A stretch of DNA of 64,000 bases from Caldicellulosiruptor owensensis OL (GCF_000166335.1 NC_014657.1:1966501-2030500); one strand, 5' to 3'. Positions 52,713 through 63,443 are shown, numbered from the stretch's first letter. Translations and numbers: made by a program. Notes: generated from the letters alone by a model not told the origin.

Positions 52713-53765
52713 TTGAAAAGTTTGGTAAGGGTGATTTCGGCTATTGTTACAATTTGTTTTATAACCTTTTTACTATCATCTTCAATTTTTGCTTTATCAA
52801 GTCAGCAAACTCAGCTATCCATGTTAGAAAAAAACTTTAAAGCAGAACTTGCAAAAATTCTAAACCCTGATTCTCCTATTTCGTGTGACATAATCGCCAC
52901 TTCAACCGGGCAAAAGTCAATAGGCTATGGTCTAAGTCTTATGGTCAATCAGACAAAAACCTGCAAAGTTATTTTTGATAGAAAAAACAAAAAGTTTTTT
53001 GTTCAGACTAAAAAAGACAATACAAATCAAATAGTCTTCTTTAATGGGCAAAATATTTATACTTTAGATCCAAAGGATAACAAGTATGTGCTTAGCACTA
53101 TACCAGCTTCTCTCTGGATGAGCATCAATATGCTTGATAGCACCATTTCTCAGCCTATGAGCAAGTTTTACCAGACCATATTGAACTACCTGAGTTCTCA
53201 GGCATCTTCAATCGTAAAAAGTGCGTACAAGACAACAACATCTGTTGGTTCAAAAAAGATAAGCTGCTGGGCATTAAATAGCGTTCTGCCAAGCAAGGTT
53301 TTAGAACCTGCATTTAAAGAACTTTTGGCTGCAACTTCAAAATCTGTACTTTCTCAGCTAAGCATTATACTTGATGTTTATTTAAAATCTTTGACAGACG
53401 ATGAAAAGAAGGCTTTGAGCTCTTTAAATATCGATGTAAGTAAACTCTCACCAGGCGAGATTTCAAAACAGCTTGAAAGCAATCTTTCCAAGTTTATTAG
53501 CTCAATAAAACTGGATGATTATAAGATAAGCTTTTATGTTGATGAAAAGACAGGAAAAGTTGTAAAGATAATAATTAAAAATTCATCTGCAACCGGTGGT
53601 GGAGTTTCATCAAGAGTTGAAATAACAAATATCTTGGCAGGTGCGGAGGTTAAGTTCCCGCAAATTTCTCCAAACATGACAAAACAGTCAACCAATCAGA
53701 TAGACATAGTTGGTATTTTGAAATTGATTGAGAATTTTTTAACTAAAATGCAGCAAATTAAGTAG
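52713..53765 (+). CDS. Secreted protein of unknown function
   Basis: A 350-residue protein with a signal peptide (VRVISAIVTICFITFLLSSSIFA). The mature part alternates beta-rich segments (CKVIFDRKNKKFFVQTKKD, IVFFNGQNIYTLDPKDNKYV) and helices, and ends YKISFYVDEKTGKVVKIIIKN. This recalls LolA-like lipoprotein-carrier folds of Gram-positive secreted proteins, but I make no firm assignment. It starts with TTG after GGAGGTG. Confidence 0.55.
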   Translation: MKSLVRVISAIVTICFITFLLSSSIFALSSQQTQLSMLEKNFKAELAKILNPDSPISCDIIATSTGQKSIGYGLSLMVNQTKTCKVIFDRKNKKFFVQTKKDNTNQIVFFNGQNIYTLDPKDNKYVLSTIPASLWMSINMLDSTISQPMSKFYQTILNYLSSQASSIVKSAYKTTTSVGSKKISCWALNSVLPSKVLEPAFKELLAATSKSVLSQLSIILDVYLKSLTDDEKKALSSLNIDVSKLSPGEISKQLESNLSKFISSIKLDDYKISFYVDEKTGKVVKIIIKNSSATGGGVSSRVEITNILAGAEVKFPQISPNMTKQSTNQIDIVGILKLIENFLTKMQQIK

Positions 53766-53877
53766 ATTGATAGAATATAAAGAAAAATGAGGTTATTCAA
53801 AAACAAAATTTTGTAATTCTCATTTTGCAATATATAGATAAAAGTAACCATGCCAAAAACTATATATAGCAAAGAAA

Positions 53878-53915
53878 GGGGGCTATCCAATCATCTTCTT
53901 GGACAGCCCCCTTTT
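53878..53915. terminator. Bidirectional terminator between the secreted protein and GH127
   Basis: Arms GGGGGCT (53878-53884) and AGCCCCC (53905-53911) with an inner TCCAA/TTGGA. T-rich tails on both strands. Confidence 0.85.
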
Positions 53916-55872
53916 ATTTGACATAAAACCACACCCTCATCTCACCAACTCCTCTGTTTGCCCAGGCATAATAAGGAATAAGCTTTATTTTTGCTGGCAC
54001 AAACTTTGGCTTGTAGCTCTTGTAAAGCTCTTCTCCAAAATCATTTTCTGCCATCTTAAAACCATCAACTTCAACCGTGTACAAACCTCCTAAAACATTG
54101 CTATCCAATTCTAACTTGCATTTGCCATTTACATCAACAAAAAGCATATGCAAATCCTTGCCATTGTCTGCTTCTTCTGCACAAAATACAACGGGGCCTT
54201 TCACAACTGCCACTTTGCTTACATTACTCCTCACCTGCGGGTGTGAACTTACCATCTTAACCTCTGTTGGAATCTTTAATACAACCTGGTTATTTTCTGT
54301 CCACAACCTCTCAATGCAAACATAGCCGCTGGGCAGTTTCTGCATTTCTTCTTTCTTCTCATTTACATAAACCTCATATTTTTCACACCAGCTTGGAATC
54401 CTAAGATAAAGCTTAAATCTTGCTTCTTTTGAAGTTTTTAAATCTATCTTGACCATGTCTTCAAAAGGATAACCTGATTCTTGCTGGAGCAAAACTTTAG
54501 CACTACCTACTTCAACCTGGACACTGCTGCCAATGTATAAATTTACGTAAATCTCTTCCTGGTTATAGCTATAAATATATCTTCCCAAAGACGCCAAAAG
54601 CCTTGCAACATTTGGTGGACAGCACGCACACCCAAACCACGGCTGGCGCTCAGGCTTTACATGGCGTCTATCAAACCTTTTTTCCACTTCTTTCGGATAC
54701 ACCTCAAGAGGGTTCACATAAAAATACTTTTTACCATCCTGCGACATAGAACCAATAACGGTGTTATAAAGAGCTCTTTCTACAGCATCGTAGTACTTGG
54801 CATGTGGCTCTATTCTGTTTAACCGATGTGCAAAAAAGATAAGGCCTACAGATGCACAGGTCTCAGCATACGCTGCATCATTTGGCAAATCATACTCAAA
54901 TGTAAATGCCTCACCATGCGCTGATGAACCAATTGCACCTGTGATATACATCTTTCGATTAACTATGTCATTAAAGAGAGTCTTGCATACATCAAAAAGT
55001 TCTTTATCATGTGTATATGCTGCAACATCTGCTGCCCCAGAATAAAGATATACTGCTCTGACTGCATGCCCAACAGCCTCTCTCTGTTGCCGTAAAGGTT
55101 TGTGAGCCTGTAAATATTCTCTACCAAGACCTTTAAATCCATTCCAATGACTTTTTTTGCCTCTTTCTTCGTATTCTATATCAAAGTAATACGGCTCTTG
55201 ACCTCTTTCATCAACAAAAAACTTTGAAAGCTCTAAATATTTTCTATCTCCTGTCACCTCATAGAGTTTTACAAGCGCTAGTTCAATCTCTGGATGACCA
55301 TCATACCCAGGGATTTTACCTTCTTCTTTGCCAAAAATGCTGTATATGTGGTCAGCAAGCTTTTTTACAATCTCCAAAAGGTTTGTTTTGCCAGTTGCCA
55401 GAAAATGTGCACAACCTGCCTCTATCATGTGCCCCGCAGTGTAAAGCTCATGACACTCCTCCAAATTGGTCCACCTTTTACCCTTTTCTTTGATGGTAAA
55501 ATATGTATTGAGGTATCCATCTTCCCACTGAGCCTTGCCAATCAGCTGTATAACCTCGTCAACTTTTTTTTCCAAATCAGGGTTTGGATACTTTTCAAGA
55601 ACATATGATGCTGCTTCAAGCCATTTTGCAACATCGCTATCTTGAAAAACAAATCCTTCAAACTCTCCTTCTTCAAGTCCTGCTGCTATCCTGAAATTCT
55701 TTATTGCATGGCTTTTGATAGGAATATCCACAAGATCATTGAGTATCTCCCATTGATATGGAACTACCACATCTTTCACAAGGTCTATGTATTTTCCCCA
55801 AAAAGGATCTGTGATTGAAACATCTTTTATTCTGGGAGAATTCAAGTAGCTTAAAAAATTTTTATCATTCAT
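53914..55872 (-). CDS. GH127 beta-L-arabinofuranosidase (DUF1680)
   Basis: A 652-residue cytoplasmic glycoside hydrolase. The zinc/cysteine active site of GH127 is visible as YAETC (near residue 336) and FGCACCPPNVARLLASLGRY (near 416), matching Glu338, Cys340, Cys417 and Cys418 of Bifidobacterium HypBA1. An (alpha/alpha)6 N-terminal part and a beta-rich C-terminal part follow the family. It should release L-arabinose from imported arabino-oligosaccharides. No signal peptide. A motif shared with araB lies 89 bases upstream of its start. Confidence 0.9.
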   Translation of the reverse strand: MNDKNFLSYLNSPRIKDVSITDPFWGKYIDLVKDVVVPYQWEILNDLVDIPIKSHAIKNFRIAAGLEEGEFEGFVFQDSDVAKWLEAASYVLEKYPNPDLEKKVDEVIQLIGKAQWEDGYLNTYFTIKEKGKRWTNLEECHELYTAGHMIEAGCAHFLATGKTNLLEIVKKLADHIYSIFGKEEGKIPGYDGHPEIELALVKLYEVTGDRKYLELSKFFVDERGQEPYYFDIEYEERGKKSHWNGFKGLGREYLQAHKPLRQQREAVGHAVRAVYLYSGAADVAAYTHDKELFDVCKTLFNDIVNRKMYITGAIGSSAHGEAFTFEYDLPNDAAYAETCASVGLIFFAHRLNRIEPHAKYYDAVERALYNTVIGSMSQDGKKYFYVNPLEVYPKEVEKRFDRRHVKPERQPWFGCACCPPNVARLLASLGRYIYSYNQEEIYVNLYIGSSVQVEVGSAKVLLQQESGYPFEDMVKIDLKTSKEARFKLYLRIPSWCEKYEVYVNEKKEEMQKLPSGYVCIERLWTENNQVVLKIPTEVKMVSSHPQVRSNVSKVAVVKGPVVFCAEEADNGKDLHMLFVDVNGKCKLELDSNVLGGLYTVEVDGFKMAENDFGEELYKSYKPKFVPAKIKLIPYYAWANRGVGEMRVWFYVK

Positions 55873-55960
55873 CTTTTTTTCACCTGCCTAAAATATTTTT
55901 TATTTTTAAAACTAATTTTCTAATATTTTAATCCAATTTTCAATGTCTTAAGTATAAATA

Positions 55961-55976
55961 GTTGTATGTGAACAAT
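55961..55976. promoter_or_regulatory. Inverted-repeat motif upstream of GH127
   Basis: GTTGTATGTGAACAAT, differing by one base from the motif at 41523-41538 ahead of araB; same orientation and similar distance to the start codon. Confidence 0.55.
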
Positions 55977-56000
55977 TAATTTTTAGTACTTTCAAAATAA

Positions 56001-56040
56001 AAAGGGAGCTGATCTGCCTTGAGATTCAGCTCCCTTTTTT
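56001..56040. terminator. Terminator of the xylanase gene
   Basis: 12-bp perfect stem AAAGGGAGCTGA / TCAGCTCCCTTT, with T-rich tails on both strands. Confidence 0.9.
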
Positions 56041-56044
56041 TATG

Positions 56045-59000
56045 TTATTTCTTTAAATTGCTCAGTGCCCTGAAAAGCAATGTCAAAAATTCTGCTCTAG
56101 TAATTTCTTTATTTGGTTTGAACGTTCCATCTGGATATCCTTTAACAATACCAAGTTTGTATGCCTTTGCAAGATATTCAACATCAACTAAAGATTGCTC
56201 AGAAATATCACTGAACTCAACTTCATCAGATTCTACACTTACTCCAGCTTTTTCTAGCGCTTTCATGATTATTGATACTGCTTGAATTCTCGTAATCGGC
56301 TTGTTAGTATTATCTATTTCAGCAAAAATCTCATTGTCAAGCAAAGCTTTAATAGCAGTTGCTGCCCAGCCAGGAACATCAGGAAGTTTATCTGTATCCT
56401 TTGGTTGAACTTCAAATGCCCGTTGGACTATAACTGCTGCTTCAGCAAGTGTTACATTCTTTGCAGGCTTTAATGTCATGTCATTATAACCTACAACTAA
56501 ACCAGAAGTCACTGCCTGTTTAAATGTGTCATATGCCCAGTGATTCTTTGTTATATCTTTATAAACCTCATCAAGCTTCGCAGCAACAACTACAATTGTT
56601 CCCTCTTTGTTTGTATTTATAACAACTTTGTTTACATCTTTTTTGACAGGAACAAGTGTCAATTTATTTGTCTCATCTACAACGAATGCTACAGGTATTT
56701 TGTCGTCTTTAAAGTTAACTGGATCAACTTTTACTTCAATCTTAACAGGCTTTATCAAATCTGCATTCTCAACATTGAGTTTAACAGCCGGAGCAACTAT
56801 TGAACCAATTCCAACATTTACTGAAACTTTTTCGACTTTTTCTACACTGATAACCGCATTCGTATTTGTTACAGCATCTGGCGTTACAATAACTTTTGTG
56901 TCCTGCCCAAGATTTACAGTTGTTGGTTTGCCATCTTCAAGTTTAATTGTGGCTGTATTTTGAGAAGTTGCCGGTTGTGTTTGTTGTTGCTGTTGCACAG
57001 TGGTTTGTGTTTGTGTCTGTGTTTGTGTCTGTTGCTGCTGTTGTTGTGTCTGCTGAGGCTCTTGTGTTGTAGTTGGTGTAGAGGTACCTGTAGACGGTGT
57101 TGATGGAATTACTGTTGTTGGTGAAGTTGTTGTCTGTGCATTTCTTGTAACTGTTATTGTATAAATCTTTTCAGAATTATCATCTGCAACTACCTTTACT
57201 CTTATTATATTAACACCAACGTTCAATGATATAACTTTTGTATTACCCTGAACATCATTAATGTAAATCAATGATGATGGAATTTCCGGTACAGCTGTCA
57301 CCGTAATTGAAGATGTCTCATAAGGTACTGTTACAGTATACGCTGTTATATCTTTACTAAATCCAGGTGACAGAATACCCGGACTGACAGCAAGCTGTTT
57401 AAGATTTGCATTCTTAAATAGTGCCAATTCAATGCACCCAAATCCAGTAGTGTCTCTCCAGTCATTCCCGCTTCTATCGTTCCACGTTATGACATTTACT
57501 CGTCTGCCTGTATGGTCTGCATCATTCACCTGAACATCAAAGCCTATTATTGTACCCTCAGAAAGGGTTGTTGTCCTCATATAAACTTTTGCTTCAACTG
57601 TATAACCAAATGGAGTTATCTTTGTACTTGTTACAAAGTTTTGCGCATAACCATTTGTTCCAAATGTCTGGGTATTCTCATAATTTACTCTATATTGAAC
57701 ATCATCATCTTCATAGTATGGTGTCTTATGATTGTTTTCGTCTACAAAGATCTCTATTGAATCCTGCTCCCATGGATTTGCATTAGCTTTGTTCAAAAGC
57801 GGATCATATACATCTGCCCAAACGTAAATCGCAGTTTCATCCCACAGAAGTTTAACATTAGCATAAGCCGCTGCGTACACAGTTCCACTTACCTGAATAG
57901 GTGTTTCTGTCTTAATCTGTGTTGCAAACTCCCAAATAGGATCTTCGTTCCCATCAATCTTGGGTGTTCCTTTATAAACTGTTGCAAATTTTATATTGTC
58001 TGACATACTTAAAATACCATAATTGTCTGTTGTATATAACTGCGAATTTGTCTTATCGTTCCAGCTATATACGTTGGCATCATCTCTTACTGCCAAATCA
58101 AATCCAATATTAGCACCCTTAACAAGTTGATTATCAAGAATTATCTTTGCTTCAACAACATATGAATCCTGCTGTGTTACAACTTTATATGCTGCAATTT
58201 TCCCATTTTGAAGCTCTGTCAAAACACCACCTCTTGTTATAATAGCCCAGAAATCATCAGGTTTAAGTTCAGGAAGTTTTGCATTGTCCTGGTCAATACA
58301 TACCATTACAAAGTCAGTATCCGGGTTATAAGTTGAATCATTTACATTGACATACAAGTACAATTCGTTAGCATTCCAGAGCATCCTTGCTACAGCTTTT
58401 ATATTCCCTGCATCATCTTTAATCTCAACAGGAATAGCACCTTTGTATTCTCTGTCCATAATTCCATCTATTGTAGCTGTTGCATTTAAAGCACTTGCTT
58501 TGTTAATAGCAAGTGGCAAAACTGATGGCTCTACAATTGCCCAGTAGTTATATTTTGCCTGGTAGTTGCTGTCAAAAAGTAATGGCCAGTTATTTCTATC
58601 CTTTGAAAGCCATGAATAATCGTCTTTAAGTCCCCAGAGTGTTACATTTGTAACTCTGTCGCTGTGTCTCTTTAACATCTCAAATAACTCTTTAAACTTC
58701 ATTGCTTGTTTTATCATTACATCCTGTGGAAGTGTATCATAACGCTGACTGCTACCTGTGTAAACGCTTATATCAAGCTCTGTTATTTGAATTTCAAGTC
58801 CGGGAATTGTCGAGAATAGATTAATTGTAGTCTCTATATCTTTCACTGTTGGAGAATCAACGTTTATATGCCCTTGTAAACCAACACCGTCAATTAAACC
58901 CATTTCATGCAGTTTTGTTACCATGTTGTATATGAACTGTCGCTTCTTAGGAGTTTCTGTATTATAGTCGTTATAGAAAAGTTTTGCATCCGGGTCTGTT

Positions 59001-61072
59001 TGTCTTGCATACTGGAACGCAAGTACAATGTATTCTGGTATACCATTTGTCTCAGGTGTTGGACCAAGTATTCTGTACCATTCACTTCTTCTATAACCAT
59101 CAGGCTGGCTTTCATCTATTGCCTCGTTTACAACATCCCATGCATAAACTTTCCCTTTGTATCTCGACATAACAGTTTGAATATGATTTTTCAATCTATC
59201 TCTCAAAAGTTGCTTATCATCGGGGTTGTTCGGGTCAAGTGGAGTTCCATCACTGTGCTGGAAGAACCAATCAGGTACCTGGCTGTGCCATACAAGAGTA
59301 TGCCCTCTAATTCCAATACCGTTTTGCTGTGCAAAGTTTACATACTGGTCTGCTATATCGAATGTAAAGTTCCCTTCTGTTCTTTGCAGAGCGTCAGGTT
59401 TCATCTCATTTTCAGCTGTTATACTGTTGAAGTGTTTTAACACCATTGCTCTTTCAACCGGATTTTGAAGTACTCTATATGGTATTGCAACACCTATTGA
59501 GAAATACTGACTGTATTGCTGACAAAGCGACGGAATTTCCCATTCAGGCTCTTTTGCTGCAGTCGGGACTGTAATCGGGTTTTTATCAATTACTGTAAAA
59601 TCATCAAGGTAGAAGTCAAAATTAATATTCGGTGATTCAACATAGAATATAAGCTGTGTTGCTGTCTGCGGCACTGTGTATGAACCTGTTACTTCTGTCC
59701 ACTGCCCTGATGCTACTGTTTGCTGCCACTTTATCGTGTCATAATTTGTACTATTATCTTCATTCTTCCTTTGCATCGTAAGGGTTATCTTCTGCTCACT
59801 TCCACTGTTTTGATATACCCATATGCTAAACTGATACTCCTTGCCCTTCTCAAGCAAACTTGTCATGTCTATCTGGGCACCCTGCCATGTGGCTGTCCTT
59901 CCTGTCACATACAATGCTTTTGTTGGAGAATGATAGTATACACCATCGACAACTGTCAATGAAGCTGAACCTCTCTGAACAAAACCCTCAGTACTACCGC
60001 TTTCAAATGTGCAAGACTTAACAAGCCCCGGGTTTACAACAGGTGGGTTTTTATCAACTGCTGTAAAATCATCAAGGTAGAAGTCAAAATTAATATTCGG
60101 TGATTCAACATAGAATATAAGCTGTGTTGCTGTCTGCGGCACTGTGTATGAACCTGTTACTTCTGTCCACTGCCCTGATGCTACTGTTTGCTGCCACTTT
60201 ATCGTGTCATAATTTGTACTATTATCTTCATTCTTCCTTAGCATCGTAAGGGTTATCTTCTGCTCACTTCCACTGTTTTGATATACCCATATGCTAAACT
60301 GATACTCCTTGCCTTTCTCAAGCAAACTTGTCATGTCTATCTGGGCACCCTGCCATGTAGCTGCCCTTCCTGTCACATACAAGCTTTTGCTACCTGAATG
60401 CGCAACTGTATCAACCACAGAAACTTGAGCATCTGAACCTGTTCCTCTTGCTTGCCAGCCTTCTGTGCCACCACTCTCAAATGTACAGGACTTTACCAAC
60501 CCTGATGAAGCTGGCTGTGCTGAAGTAACAATCACATTGTCAAGAAAGAACTCCAGAGATTTGTTAGATGGAACACACACAAGAAGTTCAACTTTTTGAA
60601 CTGGATTTGCTGTTGCAATTGTAAATTTACCAAAGAGCTGCTTCCAGAAGTTTGGCATAACAACCTTGTCTGCAATTTGAATGTATTTTTCACTGCTACC
60701 ATCTATTACACGAGCATAAACTGAAAATCTCTGAGGTTTTATATCACTGTGACGGACAAATAAAGAAACCGTATAGGTAACATTTGCTGAAATACTTGAT
60801 GTGATATCAACAACTGCTCCATCCCATGTAGAACTTCTTCCTGAAACCTTTAAAGAATAACTCCCTTCATAAGCTTGCTCGTAAACGGTTGCAATAGTTG
60901 TTGAAACACCTCTTGGACCCCAACCTTGAGTACCGTTTTCAAAGTCAAATCTTAAATTAGTACCACCCGTTTGAGCCTTAGCAACAGGGGTCAAAAACGA
61001 AAAGTACGCAGGATTTACTATTGATAGGACAAAAACCAGCACAATTAGAAAGGCTACCAATCGTCTCTTCAT
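56045..61072 (-). CDS. S-layer-anchored multidomain GH10 endo-xylanase
   Basis: A 1675-residue surface enzyme. Signal peptide (cut after VAKA), three CBM22 modules (about 40-175, 195-340, 352-497), then GH10 catalytic barrel (about 504-854) with acid/base Glu near 649 in WDVVNEAID and nucleophile near 767 in [10 protein letters not shown]. Two CBM9 modules follow (about 856-1020 and 1021-1217), then a cadherin-like beta-sandwich (about 1221-1307), a Thr/Gln-rich linker (1307-1371), a beta domain, and three SLH repeats (about 1500-1675; the first [16 protein letters not shown], the last [18 protein letters not shown]). It cuts xylan outside the cell while tethered to the cell wall. SD AAGGAGGT precedes ATG 61072. 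CBM22 copies 2 and 3 are almost identical. The architecture is known from Caldicellulosiruptor surface xylanases. Confidence 0.95.
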   Translation of the reverse strand: MKRRLVAFLIVLVFVLSIVNPAYFSFLTPVAKAQTGGTNLRFDFENGTQGWGPRGVSTTIATVYEQAYEGSYSLKVSGRSSTWDGAVVDITSSISANVTYTVSLFVRHSDIKPQRFSVYARVIDGSSEKYIQIADKVVMPNFWKQLFGKFTIATANPVQKVELLVCVPSNKSLEFFLDNVIVTSAQPASSGLVKSCTFESGGTEGWQARGTGSDAQVSVVDTVAHSGSKSLYVTGRAATWQGAQIDMTSLLEKGKEYQFSIWVYQNSGSEQKITLTMLRKNEDNSTNYDTIKWQQTVASGQWTEVTGSYTVPQTATQLIFYVESPNINFDFYLDDFTAVDKNPPVVNPGLVKSCTFESGSTEGFVQRGSASLTVVDGVYYHSPTKALYVTGRTATWQGAQIDMTSLLEKGKEYQFSIWVYQNSGSEQKITLTMQRKNEDNSTNYDTIKWQQTVASGQWTEVTGSYTVPQTATQLIFYVESPNINFDFYLDDFTVIDKNPITVPTAAKEPEWEIPSLCQQYSQYFSIGVAIPYRVLQNPVERAMVLKHFNSITAENEMKPDALQRTEGNFTFDIADQYVNFAQQNGIGIRGHTLVWHSQVPDWFFQHSDGTPLDPNNPDDKQLLRDRLKNHIQTVMSRYKGKVYAWDVVNEAIDESQPDGYRRSEWYRILGPTPETNGIPEYIVLAFQYARQTDPDAKLFYNDYNTETPKKRQFIYNMVTKLHEMGLIDGVGLQGHINVDSPTVKDIETTINLFSTIPGLEIQITELDISVYTGSSQRYDTLPQDVMIKQAMKFKELFEMLKRHSDRVTNVTLWGLKDDYSWLSKDRNNWPLLFDSNYQAKYNYWAIVEPSVLPLAINKASALNATATIDGIMDREYKGAIPVEIKDDAGNIKAVARMLWNANELYLYVNVNDSTYNPDTDFVMVCIDQDNAKLPELKPDDFWAIITRGGVLTELQNGKIAAYKVVTQQDSYVVEAKIILDNQLVKGANIGFDLAVRDDANVYSWNDKTNSQLYTTDNYGILSMSDNIKFATVYKGTPKIDGNEDPIWEFATQIKTETPIQVSGTVYAAAYANVKLLWDETAIYVWADVYDPLLNKANANPWEQDSIEIFVDENNHKTPYYEDDDVQYRVNYENTQTFGTNGYAQNFVTSTKITPFGYTVEAKVYMRTTTLSEGTIIGFDVQVNDADHTGRRVNVITWNDRSGNDWRDTTGFGCIELALFKNANLKQLAVSPGILSPGFSKDITAYTVTVPYETSSITVTAVPEIPSSLIYINDVQGNTKVISLNVGVNIIRVKVVADDNSEKIYTITVTRNAQTTTSPTTVIPSTPSTGTSTPTTTQEPQQTQQQQQQTQTQTQTQTTVQQQQQTQPATSQNTATIKLEDGKPTTVNLGQDTKVIVTPDAVTNTNAVISVEKVEKVSVNVGIGSIVAPAVKLNVENADLIKPVKIEVKVDPVNFKDDKIPVAFVVDETNKLTLVPVKKDVNKVVINTNKEGTIVVVAAKLDEVYKDITKNHWAYDTFKQAVTSGLVVGYNDMTLKPAKNVTLAEAAVIVQRAFEVQPKDTDKLPDVPGWAATAIKALLDNEIFAEIDNTNKPITRIQAVSIIMKALEKAGVSVESDEVEFSDISEQSLVDVEYLAKAYKLGIVKGYPDGTFKPNKEITRAEFLTLLFRALSNLKK
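59581..59914. repeat. Internal duplication, copy A (CBM22 module 3)
   Basis: About 334 bp nearly identical to 60049-60382, offset 468 bases (156 codons). Only a handful of single-base differences were seen (for example near 59591, 59774 and 59849). Confidence 0.9.
60049..60382. repeat. Internal duplication, copy B (CBM22 module 2)
   Basis: Partner of 59581-59914. Homology ends abruptly on the right, where the module N-termini differ ([14 protein letters not shown] against [15 protein letters not shown]). Confidence 0.9.
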
Positions 61073-61247
61073 TATTTAATTCTACCTCCTTAATAAATAG
61101 TCACCTGACATTATTAATCATAAACTACTAAATTATCATCTCAAACCCCAAAAATTTGAGCAAAATACCCTATAAATTAAATAAATTTTAATTTCAATTA
61201 TGGCTAAATTTTTCTTAAATTCTTTAATATTTTATTTATAACAAACA

Positions 61248-61286
61248 AAATAAGCACGGGTTTTTCTCAGTTTACCGTGCTTATTT
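61248..61286 (-). terminator. Terminator of the iron alcohol dehydrogenase gene
   Basis: 12-bp stem AAATAAGCACGG / CCGTGCTTATTT with a T-containing minus-strand tail. Confidence 0.8.
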
Positions 61287-61318
61287 CATAATAAAATCAT
61301 TTATAATCACAAAACTTT

Positions 61319-62506
61319 TTATCTATACGCCTTTTTCATAATTTCAACTGTCTCTTCAAAAGAAAGCTTATACGGGTCAACCTCAAAAAGCCCGCCCATT
61401 GTTTTTATGGCGTTGTCAGCGAGCTTTTCAATCTCATCCTCTTTAATTCCATAGTCAGACATCTTTAAATTCCCAACACCACACTCTTCCTGAAGCTTTT
61501 TCATTGCCTTGACAAATGCAAATGGTCTTTCATCCTCTGGCAAAGAATCTACATCAACACCCATAGCTTTTGCAAGCTGGATATATCTTTGAGGCACTTT
61601 TGAAGCAAAGAATGTATGGTATGCTTCAGATAGCATTATAAGCCCTGCACCGTGTGGTAAATCCGGGTAAAATGCAGAGAGTGCATGTTCCATTGAATGC
61701 TCTGAGGTACAGCTGGAAGTGGATTCTACAAATCCTGCTAAAGTGTTTGCAAGAGCTACATATGTTCTTGCCTCAAGATTGTTTCCATCTTTTACACAAA
61801 TCGGCAAGTATTTTGCTATAAGCTCAACACTCTTTAAAGCAAACATATCACTTATTGGCGTTGCAATCTTTGCAATGAAACCTTCAACTGCATGGAAGAA
61901 AGCATCAAACCCCTGATATGCTGTCAAATGCGGCGGTACACTTAGCATAAGCTCTGGGTCTACAACTGAAAGTGTTGGAAATGTATACTGGTTTCCATAA
62001 CCAATCTTTTCATTTGTCTCTTCATTTGTAATAACAGTCCATGGGTCAGCTTCTGTTCCAGTTCCAGCTGTTGTTGTTATTGCAACAATTGGAAGTGCTC
62101 CACCTGATGGGAATTTTCCTTTTCCACTTCCACCAACAATATAGTCCCAGTAGTCACCATCATTTTTTGCCATAAGAGCAATGCTTTTTGCAGAGTCGAT
62201 GCTGCTTCCGCCACCAAGCCCAATTACAAAGTCACAGCCCTCTTGTCTCGCTAACTGTGCACCTTCCATAACATGCTTCTTTATTGGATTTGGCAAAATC
62301 TTGTCAAACACAACATAGTCAATACTTTTTTCTTTTAGTATCGCTGTGAGCCTGTCCAGATAACCATACTTTTTCATAGACGTTCCAGCAGATATTACAA
62401 TCAGTGCTTTTTTGCCGGGCAAAGTTTCATCTTTGAGCCTGTTTAAACTCCCTGGTCCAAACAAGATCTTTGTGGGTATAAAATAATTGAAAACCAAGTT
62501 TTCCAT
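61319..62506 (-). CDS. Iron-containing alcohol dehydrogenase
   Basis: A 395-residue group III dehydrogenase. NAD(P) motif GLGGGSSIDSAKSIA, the AITTTAGTGTEAD block, and metal ligands in FDAFFHAVEGF and SEHSMEHALSAFYPDLPHGAGL. It reduces aldehydes to alcohols (butanol-dehydrogenase-like), probably for NAD(P)H balance or aldehyde detoxification. ATG 62506 follows GGAGGG. Divergent from an HxlR regulator. Confidence 0.9.
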   Translation of the reverse strand: MENLVFNYFIPTKILFGPGSLNRLKDETLPGKKALIVISAGTSMKKYGYLDRLTAILKEKSIDYVVFDKILPNPIKKHVMEGAQLARQEGCDFVIGLGGGSSIDSAKSIALMAKNDGDYWDYIVGGSGKGKFPSGGALPIVAITTTAGTGTEADPWTVITNEETNEKIGYGNQYTFPTLSVVDPELMLSVPPHLTAYQGFDAFFHAVEGFIAKIATPISDMFALKSVELIAKYLPICVKDGNNLEARTYVALANTLAGFVESTSSCTSEHSMEHALSAFYPDLPHGAGLIMLSEAYHTFFASKVPQRYIQLAKAMGVDVDSLPEDERPFAFVKAMKKLQEECGVGNLKMSDYGIKEDEIEKLADNAIKTMGGLFEVDPYKLSFEETVEIMKKAYR

Positions 62507-62565
62507 TGCGTATTCCCTCCAAATTTTTAATCTGTAAATGCCAAAACACAATCTCTTTTAAGTTT

Positions 62566-62593
62566 AGTATAATATACTTGATGTCATTTACAA
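62566..62593 (-). promoter_or_regulatory. Candidate promoter of the alcohol dehydrogenase
   Basis: Minus strand -35 TTGTAA (62588-62593), 16-base spacer, -10 TATACT (62566-62571). Confidence 0.5.
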
Positions 62594-62616
62594 AGAGCGC
62601 ACTTTTTTAATATTAA

Positions 62617-62632
62617 GTATCATAGATGATAC
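62617..62632. promoter_or_regulatory. Candidate HxlR operator
   Basis: Perfect palindrome GTATCATAGATGATAC (7-2-7) between the divergent dehydrogenase and regulator genes, about 20 bases ahead of the regulator start. Confidence 0.55.
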
Positions 62633-62652
62633 CAAAGGAAGGTGTTTTTTCT

Positions 62653-63039
62653 ATGTCCCAAAAGCAGAAGGTCAAAGAAGCAACGTGCGAGATTGAAGTT
62701 GCATTTGAAGTAATAGGTGGAAAATGGAAACCTTTGATTTTGTGGTATTTGGGAGAATACGGAACACTTAGATTTGCTCAGATTCAGCACCTTATTCCTG
62801 ACATCACTCACCGCATATTAACCAAGCAGCTGAGAGAACTTGAAGAGCATGGACTAATTAGAAGAAAGGTGTATCCTGAAGTTCCTGTGAAAGTAGAGTA
62901 CAGCCTCACTGAAAAAGGAAAAGAAGTACTGCCAATTTTAGATATGATGTGCGACTGGGCAGACAAATACGATTATTTTGGATATAAAATAAAGTACAAC
63001 TTGTGCAATGAAGAGCTGTGCAACCTGCAAGAAGAGTAG
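62653..63039 (+). CDS. HxlR-family regulator
   Basis: A 128-residue winged-helix protein. CEIEVAFEVIGGKWKPLILWYL is the family hallmark and contains the N-terminal cysteine that senses electrophiles or oxidants in several HxlR proteins (YodB, HypR). DITHRILTKQLRELEEHGLI is the recognition region. ATG 62653 follows AAGGAAGGTG. It probably controls the divergent aldehyde/alcohol dehydrogenase in response to aldehydes (inference). Confidence 0.88.
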   Translation: MSQKQKVKEATCEIEVAFEVIGGKWKPLILWYLGEYGTLRFAQIQHLIPDITHRILTKQLRELEEHGLIRRKVYPEVPVKVEYSLTEKGKEVLPILDMMCDWADKYDYFGYKIKYNLCNEELCNLQEE

Positions 63040-63086
63040 GTTTCTTCAAAATTTTAACAAATAAAATTTGGAGGTAGTATGTAAAA

Positions 63087-63443
63087 ATGTATCTTTTTGT
63101 ATATGGATCTCTTCTTTCACATAATAGTCATAATTATTTGCTAAATGGCTGTAAATTTATTGGAAAAGCAGTTTTAGAAGGCTACGGGCTCTACAAAGTC
63201 AGCTGGTACCCTGCAATAGTGCCAAAAGAAGGCTCGAAAGTGCTCGGTGAGGTATATGAAGTTAATGAGACTTTAATTGAGAAAATAGACAACTTTGAAG
63301 ATGAGGGTGAGCTTTACAGACGGCAAGAAGTAGATGTCATTTTGAATAATGGTAATGTTTTTAGGGCATGGACATATGTTTATTTACTTGATGTTGATGA
63401 AAAATGCTATATTCCTTTTGAAAACCAGCCATGGAGAGAATAA
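63087..63443 (+). CDS. Gamma-glutamylcyclotransferase-fold (AIG2-like) protein
   Basis: A 118-residue GGCT-fold protein beginning MYLFVYGSLL. The catalytic glutamate is likely in IDNFEDEGELYRR. The glycine that usually follows YGSL(M/R)xG is absent (YGSLLSHNSHN), so substrate preference may differ. It lies 47 bases after the HxlR gene in the same direction. Confidence 0.75.
   Translation: MYLFVYGSLLSHNSHNYLLNGCKFIGKAVLEGYGLYKVSWYPAIVPKEGSKVLGEVYEVNETLIEKIDNFEDEGELYRRQEVDVILNNGNVFRAWTYVYLLDVDEKCYIPFENQPWRE

Noticed and set aside
58750-58775. Catabolite-repression-like GTAAACGCTTATA sequence
   Set aside because: It lies inside the GH10 coding region, 2.3 kb from the start codon, so a chance match is more likely.
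58907-59440. 177-codon open frame on the plus strand
   Set aside because: Antisense to the GH10 domain; cysteine-rich, random-looking translation.
59581-60382. CRISPR-like repeats
   Set aside because: The direct repeats are two long coding modules, not short repeats with spacers; no CRISPR array or cas gene was seen in the window.
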